A DNA stretch of 64,000 nucleotides, from positions 186,001 through 250,000 of the forward strand of contig NBIV01000043.1 in the NCBI GenBank assembly GCA_003194525.1, given 5' to 3'. Position 1 is the first letter of the stretch, and each line of letters starts with the position of its first letter. Made by a program: the position numbers and the translations under genes. Positions 45,214 to 56,296 of the stretch are shown here, piece by piece. The stretch comes from Gracilariopsis chorda (lineage: Eukaryota; Rhodophyta; Florideophyceae; Gracilariales; Gracilariaceae). The notes beneath the pieces are model-generated. The model was not told the origin of the DNA and did no database searches. It was given only the letters and a program-made list of their open reading frames with translations.

Positions 45214-46149
45214 GTGCACGAACCCAAACCCGAGCTTTGGAAGCAACAATCCTCAGTTCCACAGGATGGAGGTAGGCCGGTTTCCAATCTACCGAAGAGG
45301 CCGCAGCAAGGACCTATCTCAGGGGAAGGCATCGGGAAGGGTGGCGTAAACGATTTAAAATGCTTGGATGAACTTCTGAATAACGCGTTTAACGTCGAGA
45401 GTGGCGTAAGAGGCAATTTTGGCATTAGCTGTTTTGAAGCTGACCGCCCTGCTGCTTCTCCGAACTCCTCAACACAAACCGTGGACGCGAAATGCGAGCG
45501 TGCACCCCACAGCGCTGTGGGCGCCGAGTTAGGCTCAAAAATGAGTGAGGAAAGTGACACCCTCAATGCAAACTTTGCATATGCGCAGCAGGTTTCAGAT
45601 GAGCAATCCGTTGAAGAAGAGGAGGAGCTGCTCATTGATCGATTCTTAGATGACGAAGAGGAGGTTCCTTCATGCTTCTTCGAAGACTCTGGTGGTGGCA
45701 TCCTGAATGAAGAAGAATCGGAATCGAAGGAGAAGGATGGCCTTGGAGAGAAGGACAAAAAGTACTGGACAGAAGATGGTGATGAAGAACTGCGCACGGA
45801 ATCCGTACAGAACACGATACCGAATGAGAGAATTGAGGAGTGTTTTAAAGCAGCTGTCTTAGCTTATCTGGAAACCCTTCCTCTCAATGCTCCTGGTGTC
45901 ACGGTTCTGAAGGAAGTTCAATTTATGGCGGACTGCTTCGGGTACAGCTTATTCGTAAGGACGTCTATATACTTTGGAGAACGAAAGCGATCTCTGGATA
46001 AGGCAAAGTCTTCCAAGAGTCGTGTTGCTGAACATGGGAATAGAAGGGTTTTGAAGAAGGGAATCTTGAAGTGCAATCAATACATTAACAAGATGAGGCG
46101 ATGCCTCTTCTCGATAACGATTAAGACGGAGGATTCTGGGCAGGGGTAA
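45214..46149 (+). pseudogene. MULE transposase N-terminal region
   Basis: This part is in the same frame as the upstream protease region and the downstream transposase core. It begins with an acidic, Ser-rich linker (VEEEEELLIDRFLDDEEE). From about 45830 it has a compact domain (ECFKAAVLAYLETLP, FGYSLFVRTSIYFGERKR, ILKCNQYINKMRRC) resembling the FAR1/WRKY-GCM1-type DNA-binding domain at the front of MULE transposases. It ends at a TAA (46147-46149) that sits in a GGTAAGATGG sequence, so a splice donor is possible there. Confidence 0.6.
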
Positions 46150-46158
46150 GATGGTGGA

Positions 46159-48475
46159 ATGATCTACGTGGCTAATTTAAATGGTTGTAAACATGGACAT
46201 GGTCCCTCTGAGAGCTTTGGTATTAGACATCTCAAGCCGCAAATGCGTCCTGAAGCGATACATATGACGAACGATTTGCATATGAGCTTTAGAGATACCA
46301 TACGATACCTGGAAGACAAGTACAATCAAAAGATAAATACGGTATCGGCAAGGAAGAAGTTGAGGTATGCTTCCTCCACAAGCAATCCCCGCAATTTGGA
46401 ATGTGTAAGGTTGTGTGATCTGCTCTTTTCGTTGAGCCAGGAGGATGCAGGGAATAAGGGATTCTTCGCTGCGGATGATTCGGGTAGGATGAAGTACGCT
46501 TGTTGGTCGTTTCGAGAGTGGATGGAAGACTACCAGAAGTTCGGCATTGTTTCTGGGGTATCTATTGATTGTAAAGCCATAGCCAATAGATACGGTTTCC
46601 CTCTGGTCACCATTAATGGAAGAGCCAATGATGGTCATTTGTTGACATTTTTCATGGGGTACATGTGCTCCGAAACAGAAGAGGACTTCGTACGAATTCT
46701 GTCCTACTTCAGGTCTATAGTCACCGTCTCACCGGCGATGGTAGTGATGGACCAGAACACTGCGTGTATAAATGCAGCTGAGAAGGTGTTCAATTCGTTC
46801 TATATAAGCCTCGACGAATGGCATCTGAACGAGAATCAGAAGAAGAATGTGGCCAATTGATGTAGAAAGATTGGTAAGATGGAGTGGATGCACGATATGA
46901 AGAAAGACCTGTTCAACCTCAGAAAGTCATATACGTCGGAAACGTTTTTCGAAAGGAGAAGAATGCTAGAATCCAAGTACTTTGATGCTTTTGACGATCG
47001 TCTCCCTGTGTGGTATAAGTACTTGTACCAATATAAGCCGCATATGCTGGGGTCTTGCTTCCGAAATGCGGCTATACCTACACGTTACATGTTCCAAGGA
47101 ACTGGCTACACCGAATCTTCTAACTCTGCATACAAGAAGATCATTATATCGAAGAAGATTCCCTTGTGCAAGGTTCCTTTGGAGGTTCGGCGTATATCCC
47201 AAGAACGGGCTGATACCCAGAACTTGGAGCTTGTACGAACCATATCTTCTCAAAGTGGGAGATATCGGAAGACAAGAGAGCTTGAGCACTTTCTACCTGT
47301 AGAAGTTGTAAACAGCCTGGTGGCTGAGTGCACGAACTACGCCTTGGCGCACTTCGTAGATTTGAGCTTTAAGCCCTCGAAGAACTACATTCTTTCCAGC
47401 ACAGAGTTTGTGGATTATTCACAGGAAGCGTGGCTGGAAGCACTCAGAAACCTGGGAAGTAGTTCAACCCCAGCAATTGGACCTCTAGCTCGCTTTAAGT
47501 TGAAATGGGGAAGCCATCTGAGTCAGAGCCGGAATGCGTCGGTGGATGAAGAGCGCTCATCACAGGAGACTGTTGTGAAATTCTCAGAAAAGGTATACGG
47601 GGTCGGGGAATGACGTTGAGGCAGAGTTTATTGGTGTCTGTTCCTGTGGGCAGCCGTGGTCCGTTGGCTTTGCTTGTCGTCACATGGTTCGATGTGCTGT
47701 GGTTTATCAGGAAGAACATCTGCAGTTCCCTGAACTACGAAACATACTAGGATACTTCATACCTCTTGAAGCGCTTTTCTCTACATACTGGAGAAAAGAT
47801 ACTTCTGCTATGACAGTCCCATACTTGGCGAAACTCAGGTCACAGACCAGGTACTTTAACAACGAGGAGATGGATGACCGACTAAGCCGTTTTGATGAGC
47901 CGACGGAGAAAGAGTTGATCCCCATTGACTCAGATATACTTAGAACCAGTAGAGAAGACTTGGAAGTAGATGGGTACAATACGTACATGGAATGAAAAAA
48001 CCTCTACGATGCTTTACATCGACAAGCTACTGGAATTGGACGTGTTGCGGTGAGTGGAGTTCTACGTATTTTAAGGGATGCCATCGCGGACATTCAGCAA
48101 GGAAAAGCGACACAGTTCGAAGCTAGAGGCACCTTTAAAGCAAGGCTGGCTTCATTAACAGAACACGGGAAAGAAACAGAGAACACTGTCACTTTACTGC
48201 ATCCATCTTCTTCTACAAAAGATTTCAGTTCATCAGAGACCCGTCTGCCAAACAATGGACGCCACAGGGCAGAACGGAGAAAGAAAAGCTCCTTGGAGCG
48301 CACGAGAAAGCGAGCGAGGACAAGCCCACATTCATCCCAAGAAGTGTCTCAGAAAGACTGTCACCCACCTTCAACATCCTCAGAACCAGCTGTGGCACCC
48401 TCAACTTCCATAGCCCAGAACGTGCAACACAAAGCACTTCGAATTATTTCAAAGTCTCTCGGACACATCCACTAG
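46159..48475 (+). pseudogene. MULE transposase core and SWIM zinc finger
   Basis: The DDE triad can be placed: Asp in VSIDCKA (codon 46567), Asp in MVVMDQN (46750) and Glu in GYTESSNSAYKK (47113), with the linking motif LDEWHLNENQ. One TGA (46858-46860) lies in the frame between the second Asp region and the Glu. Near 47600 the frame changes and a SWIM finger follows, CSCG...CRH (47639-47683), the usual C-terminal DNA-binding element of MULE transposases. After another TGA (47993) the same frame runs to 48475 with a basic Ser-rich tail. All known parts of a MULE transposase are therefore present, in order. Confidence 0.9.
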
Positions 48476-48815
48476 CTGTAGCATTGACCACATGCGTTTG
48501 ATCCCTTTCCTTCTTCCATAATTTCTTTTAGCTCTTTCTGTTCTTCATAAAAGCCTTGAGTTCTTGCTTCTTTCGCCTTCTGCTTCCCTTTAATTCTTTA
48601 TACAACTTCTAGATATCGTCGCGTATTCTAAAACCTCGTCCAAGAACGCGTGAACAGTCTTCCTTGAATCTGAGAAACCCGAAATGGAAGCCCAGTTGGA
48701 ATTGTTCCGTGCACCTTGATCACTGAAAAGCCAACGTATCTGTGAAAAGACTAAACAATAGTATCACCTGAACTCATGAACAAACAATCCAATCCAACTC
48801 GCACCATAAGCCGCA

Positions 48816-49443
48816 TCAAACGCGTAGCCGCAGTCTTAGACTTAGAGCGAAGAAGGTTCTCAATCTTCTCACCATGTTCTCCCTCTTCTTTTCATCCGGT
48901 AGCAAAGCAGTTATTCTTCCGAAGAACTCGGCAAACGAATGTACAGCCAAGCTCGCCTGCCACTTTGGATCTAAAACTTCCTGCAGATCACATCCCAAGA
49001 ACTTCAACCCAAATTCTTTCCTATCACACGGATCTAGCTTGGTATTGGCGATTTTTGCGCGAATAAATCTCCCCACAAACTCACCAGAGAGTGCGCTGTC
49101 AATCTGCATATCAAAAAGGTTACGAAAATGTTAGTAAAAGCATTCGCTGAAAATAGTTCGCTCGATTCGTGAGTCTACTAGACCTGTAAATAACTCCATA
49201 ACCCTTTCCTGGTGTTTGATCGATCTTCGAACTGAACGTTGCCATTAGTTCCCCATGCACAAAGCCTTCCAAGAATTTTCGGAACAGTCCAGTGAAGACG
49301 CTCCTGATGTCAGAGATCCTACGCGAGAAGCTCATGTCGAAGGCGAAAGGCTCACCTAAAAGCTGCCAAAAATACCCGACAGAAGCCGGCTGAGATGTTT
49401 TTGTAGAATTCTCTCCAGTCGAGTTTGAACAGACGTAGAACAA
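48816..49443 (-). CDS. Unknown minus-strand gene near the MULE right end
   Basis: Two frames on the minus strand (49443-49120 and 49109-48816) look like one protein of about 200 residues. Between them the minus strand has CTAAC (a branch-point word) and ATATGCAG just before ATTGACAGC, so a short spliced intron is likely. The text includes FTGLFRKFLEGFVHGELM, TPGKGYGVIYR, DSALSGEFVGRFIRAKI and SFAEFFGRITALLP. I do not recognise the family. It runs convergent to the transposase, so it is either a second MULE gene or a captured host gene. Confidence 0.5.
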
Positions 49444-49536
49444 GCTTGCAGAGCACGATCACGATTCCGTAATCCTCTTCTCCCTCGGCTACGCTCACCC
49501 GTCTGCACAAAGATGGCGCCAAATGGCAATTATGGT

Positions 49537-49775
49537 ATTTACGTTGTGCTGACTTGGCGGCCGGAGAGAGCAGGGATAGAGGGAATGCACTGACTCTGCG
49601 GATCTACTGGTTGAAATCCAAAATAGGGGCGTATTATTGGCTACAGTAAGATATCAAGTGGCACGGGCACTTGTGCAGCTCGTCGTGGCACGTGCCCGCT
49701 GACTCTCTCTTTTTATTGGTGCAAATGCGCGCTGACTCGCCTACACTATCTACGTCGTGTATTTAGCCCTTTTCC
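49537..49775 (-). repeat. MULE right terminal inverted repeat
   Basis: About 239 bp, ending GCCCTTTTCC, followed by the target copy CTCAACCTT. Confidence 0.93.
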
Positions 49776-50230
49776 CTCAACCTTCTGTTCTCTGCACACC
49801 AAATAGAGTTATACCGCACTACATTAGTCAATCACCTTATCAATATACCAAGGGTACTTACCAACTTGGCAATGCCAAGATCCTTGAGGCCGGGGTAAGA
49901 ATAGGCCTCGTCCTTGATGGTTTGTCAGAAATACATACGAGGCTCAAACGTTTGTCATCAACTCAAAAATCAACTACCAGAGCACCTGAGATAACTCGTT
50001 CATTGTGTGCTTTCCGTCGATACCAGATAGACTGATGAAACCTCGGACTTTATCAGGACTTCCCGGCGGTACATAAGCGAATGCTGTGAAATTAGACGGG
50101 TGCTTTGGCATGTTACACCGCTCTGACTTTCAACGGAATCCTCAAGAAGATTAACAACGCATAGTCTCGTTGTCGGAATAACTGTTACGCTTCTAAACAG
50201 GATCACGGGATACTTCAGAGTGCCAACAAG
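49776..50230 (+). repeat. Unnamed repeat, copy A (split by the MULE)
   Basis: This copy matches 55745-56175 over its whole length. It contains a short frame, LEAGVRIGLVLDGLSEIHTR, then LKRLSST and FRRYQID before a stop. A second piece follows, ILKKINNA, then RCRNNCYASKQ. The left edge of this copy (42240-42269) now lies on the far side of the MULE. The function and the element type are unknown. Confidence 0.75.
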
Positions 50231-52850
50231 TGTGCGGACCACAAGTGTGGCACACTACAGTAGTTGTATCCTTAGTTTATTTTGACCCAATAGTACTTAA
50301 GGGAGGACGACCTTGCCGTTTCACCTTGAAGTAAAGACAAGCTGTGACTCAGCTCTGAGTGTATCGCTTGCGCGAAGTGACGAACTCCTTCTCGAGTTTT
50401 ACCGCGTTTCGTCTCGTTATAATCACCCGCACAGTATCACCAAGTACCGCTGATCTGTCTTACCGCGTGGGTTCGCCCAGTGTTCACTGTTTTTACCGTT
50501 TTGGTTACTTTCTATTGTGGAAATAGATAGCCATTTGACTCAGTATTGAGTTTTGCCGAGCTGGGTGAACAAGCAACACCCCCCACCGCCCGGTCTCATT
50601 CGGCTTTCCGCACGACCCGCCCGGTTGTACCTTCAATTTTGGTTTCTCCCCTTTTTCGCTTTTCCCTTTCTGGATTCTCCGTGGACCAGAAAACCGTTTA
50701 CACGGACCTGTACACTACGTTGAACAGCTGGTAGCCCGATTCTCGGCATCAACTCTGTCGGTATAGCCGGAATCCACTTCAGTTTTACACCCGAACACCT
50801 TGTGGTAGGGAAGGCTCTTTCGCTGCGCCTACCTCACAAGAGACCAAGGCTGCAAACACCTTGGGAGGATTCCCCGCCTAGGGACATTGCCCCAAACAGG
50901 TACCGCCAAGTATTTAGTGGAATGAGAAGCACACAGTGTCACGAACTCGTCAGCAAAAAAGTTGAGGTCACTGGATATTTCCGCAGCGGGGGCTTTGACG
51001 GGTATCCAGTGCACAAAGAAGTTTCTGGAAGCGTTTTCCATCGCTCTCGAGAACAAAAGAGCGGTGGCGGAGAGCCTGTAGCCGCATCTTTCATGTGATG
51101 AATGGGAACGTTCTCCATTTTCACAATGAACATGGAGTCAATTTTCACATGTTCGTTGAAGGTTGTGAGAAGGTGGACCAATGATACCTTTCGAGAACCT
51201 AGCAAGTTTCCTGTGGATGCTCATGGATGGCATGAGGAGAATGCGTTCGACTGTCAGAAATCCAGGTTATCGTCAGCACATCACTTCTGTACCAGATCCT
51301 CTTCATCTCCTTCAAAGAGACCTGCGTGTAGAGATGAAAACGCTCAGAAAAGCGCTGCCCGTTTCCAACGGGCTTCATGGGAAGCTTTCCAGTCTTCATA
51401 AGATACGGAATCTACCTTACCGAAGCGATGCAGAACGGTACTAGCAGCAGAAGCTTGCGCTTGATAAGATCTGTTTCGTTGTTGTACGTGGGAATGGTTA
51501 TATTGCTCTCGCTCAAAGAACATTGACAAGGAATTGAATCTTGTGAGAGTTCCCAAATATGGGGCTATGTGATACAACATTTAGCAAGATGGAGCAGATT
51601 CCCTTTAAAACGTCGAAGCGAACGGAGAACAAAAAGTTGTTCTCGTCTCGAACAAGACGTTTTAAATGGCGAAAGTGGGTTTACCGTCAACAAAAGTCCA
51701 AAGTTGAATAGAAAAGATTCGCAGTCCAGTTATTGACGAGAAAGCTTTTCTACCGACGAAACACAAAGATGGGTTATAGAGCAGAGAATAACACTTTTCA
51801 GACATCAGGGATCCATTGCTGAGTTGCATTCCCTTGCGATCAGAGCAATATCCGAGTGGACTGCTTGTCCATGGGTTTACGATGAATGAGTTGTAAAGCG
51901 TTAAAGCCTCTGCAACAACCCCTGTCTTTATTGCCATTTTTACTAATATTGGGCTAATTGGGGTTCCGGAATCATTCCTGAGCTGTTTGGTAAATAGATA
52001 GGGCGCGTGGACTCTGGATCTCCACGGAGATGCTGTGAGTCTCATGAATAGTGGCAAAAGTCCGGTTCTGGTGGTTTTTTTTGAGAAGCTTCAATGAGAG
52101 AGCACTCGCCTTTCATTTCTTCTGTTTCTGTTTTGAAACCTTGCTTGATGTGCGGAGTTACTGTCGTGCTCGTTGTGCTTCTAAAAGGCTGCAAAGCTCG
52201 CTAAACTCTTCCATTAGATTTATTTTAGCCTCGGTATAGGTCTTTTCGGGAGTGTTTGGATCAAAAGTGATATTTCTTACGAATTTAACTTCTTCATTGA
52301 TAATGAATCTGCAGTATTTGCTGGTATCGAACATGTTTAGAGTTATGGAAGGTCCCTTAGTCATCCTCGGTAGATAGCTCACCACAGCCTCATTGTTCTA
52401 GGTGACTTGAAGAACACAGTTTTTTAGATGCTTATTCTTGCGAAGAATGGTTTCAGTGTTGTGATTTGGCTGTGGTACGGCGTCATCGCTCTAGAGAAGT
52501 TCAATGAATGGATTGATGAACTCTAAAAGTAAGTTGTGAAGAGACTTGACCATATTTTCCTCAGGCTCGACTTCAAACGTCTGACATCTTTTCGCTAAAA
52601 ATGTGAGCTCAATTTTGGAGTGTTTGAAAGATTATTTTGCTGAACATGGCCTTGATTAACAAAAAAGAATTGCCAACATATTATTAATCTGTGATGAAGT
52701 TAAATACCTCACGTAAATCAAATGACTGAAAGCCAAGCCACGAACGCGAAAACTCTAAACTACCTAAAGATTACTCTGACAACGAACAAGTTGACCCCTT
52801 ATAATACATGAATAAACGCACATTTATTTCCCTCCAAATGACTAGCCAAT
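50231..52850. other. Unassigned old sequence
   Basis: Frames on both strands are short. Two minus-strand stretches look protein-like (52385-52158, with NITFDPNTPEKTYTEAKINL; 52057-51662, with SPILVKMAIKTGVVAEAL), but no family is recognised. Nothing else is supported. Confidence 0.4.
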
Positions 52851-54932
52851 GGTAATCAAACGATTTGCCCTACTGGCGCAAATTGGTCGAGCACGTGTAA
52901 GATCTGTCACCCTCGACACTGCAATAGCCCTTGGACTATATATCCAAGGTGACCAGTACGAAACGACTTTTGATTAGGCAGTAAGATACCATTCTACTCC
53001 TGCTGAGCTCCTTTATTTGGTCGTCACTTCCTTTCAACAAGGGTTATATCCTATAACTGTGATTGAAAAGCACAAACAAGCTCTAACTCCAGATATGACG
53101 AAAGAAAACAGAGCACAAAAAGAGAAGAACTAATTCGAGAAGTCATTCAGATTTTGGACAAACACGGTGGTCAGCTTATCAGAAATGATCCCTTCTTTCA
53201 TCATACTGTATCCAAACTTCATCTGAGAGAGAGCAAACTGCAATTAGCACAGTAACGAGCTGAAGTGAGTCGCAGCTCTTCTTCGAGGTCCAGGCGAAGG
53301 TTAATAGAGCAATATGATGATCAAAAAGAAGGTCAGAAGCAAGTTTTTGACAAAATAATGAGAGAAATACAATAACGAGAGGGAATGGGAGGGTCGGAAA
53401 AACTCAACACACACGGAAGCGTTTTATTCTTACAAGGACGAGCTGGGACTGCGTACATCTATCTCTTATCTCTGCTGAGAGATATGGTTGAGCAAAACGG
53501 CCTATTATTGCAGATGAAAGCCACAAAAGGTATTTTTGCTGCACCATATGAAGGCGAAAGAACTTTTAATAGTTTGATTTGATTCGGAATCGATGAAGAC
53601 GAAAATTTGCAAAGTAGAGAGCGTCGGATACTTTCCAAGTACGGACCATGATCACAGAGGGCAAAACTAATCCGGAAGAATGTTTTGCTGGTAATTGATG
53701 AAGCTTCATTGTGCCCGAAAATGCTCTTTGAAATTGTGACCACCGTACTGAAGCAATTAAGAAACTCTACCAAAGACTTTGGAGGCATGGTCCTATTTAT
53801 GGCCGGCGACTATATGCAACTGCTTTCAGTGGTTCCCAGAACGAGAACAGTATCCATAATGGATGGAACAATTTGTATTATTTTTGTGAGTCTCCTATGG
53901 GAGCTTACATGGCACTCTTGATAGCTTTGGGACAGAAGAGTCAGAGTTCTTCGGCTTACAGAACAGGTCGGTCAACAATATGATCCAGTTTTTGCCAAAG
54001 GTTTGCTTACGACTAGTCGTGAGACGTTTGCAGCATCTGCAAGGGTTCCACTCATGGCTACATCGGATGTACCCGAACCATACAAGTTGCTTTGGAAATG
54101 GTTTACAAAATGGAAGAAGGAAGATGTCAAGCTCAACCGAGTGATAGTTACGACAACAAATCAACTAGTTGAGGAAGATAACCAGAATGCATTGGAGTAT
54201 TTCCTAGGAAGGATGTATGAATTCACGTCTGCAACGACGATCGTTCCCAATCGAGGGACAACCGGGGAAAACGTTTACGCAAATAGTATCATTGGACTGA
54301 ACTGATGTATAATTACGCTCCAACTGGAGTCCCGCGCCATCATTTGAAACTAAAGGTAGTTGTTCCTGTTATGGTGATTCAAAATTTAATTCATCCGCAC
54401 TTGCTAATTGGAAAGATGTTTATCGTTACCAGCATTTCTCGCCGAGTGATTCATCTTTCAGGCATTGATGAACATGGGGAAGTTCAGTAAAGATTTTTAC
54501 TGCACCGTATTGGCTTTTTCTTTGGGTTTGCAGATGTAAAAATCCAAAGTAAAAAGTTTCCTTTCAGATTGGCATTTGCAACAAATGTGCATAAAGCGCA
54601 TGGACACACTCTGAAAAAAAAGATAATTGACTTTGGAACAAACTTTTTTTCGGCGAGTCAGGTCTATGTAGAGCTTTTGCCAGTGAAAACATCTCATGAT
54701 GTGTTACACTTAACCTTCATAGTGAAGACGAGACGCCCCGCAATGCGCACGATTTTCATCCAATGCCGGTAAGCATCAAAAACCCTTTCGTACAAGAAGC
54801 TGTAGACTTTGTAGAGGGGCATTATTAATTTGACCCATTTTGGTTTTTATGCGTAAACCAAAATTTGTGCGGATATCTTATGACGTTCGACCGCGGCGCG
54901 AAGCACCGCCTGTGGCCGAAAGCCGCTTCTTG
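52850..54932 (+). mobile_element. Helitron 3, 5'-truncated
   Basis: Only the helicase half and the 3' end remain. The 3' terminus is ...CCGCTTCTTG at 54932 before a T, with a GC-rich hairpin region as in the other two Helitrons. The left edge is approximate. No Rep motifs are present. The text is rich in stops, comparable in decay to Helitron 2. Confidence 0.75.
52860..54834 (+). pseudogene. Helitron 3 helicase
   Basis: In order the plus strand reads AIALGLYIQGDQYETTFD, RYHSTPAEL, FLQGRAGTAYIYLLSLL (decayed Walker A), NVLLVIDEASLCPKMLFEI (Walker B), GGMVLFMAGDYMQLLSVVP (motif III), GVPRHHLKLKVVVPVMVI, RLAFATNVHKAHGHTL, and the C-terminal tail HPMPVSIKNPFVQEAVDF. Frames change several times. 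It is closest in wording to Helitron 2. Confidence 0.8.
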
Positions 54933-54940
54933 TTAAAACG

Positions 54941-55696
54941 CTAAGGTTTTCTCTGACGGCGGCACGTAAATTGAGTGAATTTAATGAAGGCATAGATTAG
55001 ACTACTCAAAGCTGCAATTGTCAGGTCAATTACATATGGTGGCGCAATATTCTTAATGCCCTCGATTTGGTCGTTTTGTTTGTGGTCAAAATTGTGCTTG
55101 GCCTGTGCGACATACTTTTTTTCATGAACTGGGTCACAATCGTAGGTATGAAGTGCCACAGTAGCGTGAACTTTCTTTTACATTTGGTCTGTAACATTTT
55201 CTGTGGCAACTTGGATAGCTTCGACCCAACTTGTAACATCACGGCGATAATCTTGTAGATCATTTTTATGATTCAATATCGGTAGATCGGTACGCGCCAA
55301 AGGTTTAAAAGACGCTGGGACTAGGCCCATTACTGTGGAAGGTGTGGCTATGCTAGGTCGATCGTGCACGCAGAGTACAGGGACGTAGGCAAGAGACGGG
55401 GGACGAATAGGGACGTAAATGCCGTTCTGTGTCAGGATGTTCTCTCTTCCTGCGCCGGACGAGGTTGATGCTTGTTTACTTATCTCTTTTTGGGCTTCGT
55501 GGTGCGCTCTATAGGTACCAGAGTGCCCGAGGAACCGGGGAGCTGCGCGAGATCGAAGCGGGGGCTGAGTGTTTGTGCTAGCTGTGAAGTCGCCTGCAGC
55601 CGGATGCGACATATTCAATGTATTATACGACGATACTTTCTTGTCGTTTGCTGGCATATTAGTAGTGCCTCTATTCTTGTACATTTTATTCGGCAA
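54941..55696 (-). pseudogene. Gag-like retroelement fragment (fossil)
   Basis: From 55696 downward the minus strand encodes a Ser/Ala/Pro-rich N-terminus followed by a helical part (KNDLQDYRRDVTSWVEAIQV, then TYDCDPVHEKKYVAQAKHNF), a pattern like a Gag protein of an LTR element. It stops at the 3' terminus of Helitron 3. A related start lies at about 15010-15165. The element is broken and only this part is in the window. The Gag assignment is an inference. Confidence 0.45.
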
Positions 55697-55734
55697 TGCA
55701 TTTGTGGTGTTTACCAGAGAACAATGAGAAGAAA

Positions 55735-56175
55735 GAGTATCTTAGTCAACCTTCTGTTCTCTGCACGCCAAATAGAGTTACACCGCAACTATACTCAATC
55801 ACCTTATTAATATGCCTGCCAAGTTCCTTGAAGCAGGGGTTATAAGAACAGGCCTCATACTTGATGTTTTGTCAGAAAGACATACCAGGCTGAAACGTTT
55901 GTCATCAACTCTGAATTCAGCTACAAGAGAAACTGAGATAAGTCGTTCATCGTGTGCTTACAGTCGGTACCAGATAGACCGATGAAACGTCAGACCATAT
56001 CAGGACTTCCCGGCAGTATAAGCGACTGCTGTCGAAAGTAAGCTGGCCTTCTTGCCTGCATTACGGTTTTGACTTCTAGCAGAATCATCAAGAAGATTAA
56101 CAACGTCTGTGCTCGTTGTCGGAATAACTGTTACGCTTGTAAACAGAATCACGTGATACTTCGAAGTGACAACAT
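55735..56175 (+). repeat. Unnamed repeat, copy B (MULE-free)
   Basis: The sequence AGTATCTTAGTCAACCTT continues straight into CTGTTCTCTGCACG, whereas copy A is interrupted by the MULE exactly at this point. It therefore serves as an empty site. It ends in similarity near 56175. Confidence 0.8.
55812..55985 (+). CDS. Small ORF of the unnamed repeat, 57 codons
   Basis: ATG at 55812 to TGA at 55983-55985. The peptide reads MPAKFLEAGVIRTG, then LKRLSSTLNSATRETE, and ends YSRYQIDR. Copy A keeps the same reading (LEAG..., HTRLKRLSST, RYQID), so the frame has been conserved between copies. Downstream, 56069-56296 reads KKINNVCARCRNNCYACKQN, a possible zinc-binding segment that could be a second exon. 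The function is unknown. Confidence 0.4.
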   Translation: MPAKFLEAGVIRTGLILDVLSERHTRLKRLSSTLNSATRETEISRSSCAYSRYQIDR

Positions 56176-56296
56176 GAGCTCCGCGCCAACAGCAACGCCA
56201 AGTTCAGGAACAGAAGAAGGTGGCTCGGGAAAGGACAAACAAATAGTCAGAAGAGCGATCCAGCTCGTTGGTGCCCCTACTGTGGCAAGTGTGTGA

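Larger units (their letters stand above)
42270..49775 (+). mobile_element. MULE (Mutator-like) transposon with Ulp1 protease
   Basis: The element is 7,506 bp with terminal inverted repeats of about 240 bp and the 9-bp target duplication CTCAACCTT at 42261-42269 and 49776-49784, the Mutator hallmark. The plus strand encodes a Ulp1-type cysteine protease followed in the same frame by a MULE transposase and then a SWIM zinc finger. The minus strand near the right end encodes a second, unknown protein. MULEs with a Ulp1-like peptidase are known in plants (Kaonashi type) and other eukaryotes. The copy has a few stops and shifts. A second copy of the target repeat at 55.7 kb lacks the insertion. 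Confidence 0.93.
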
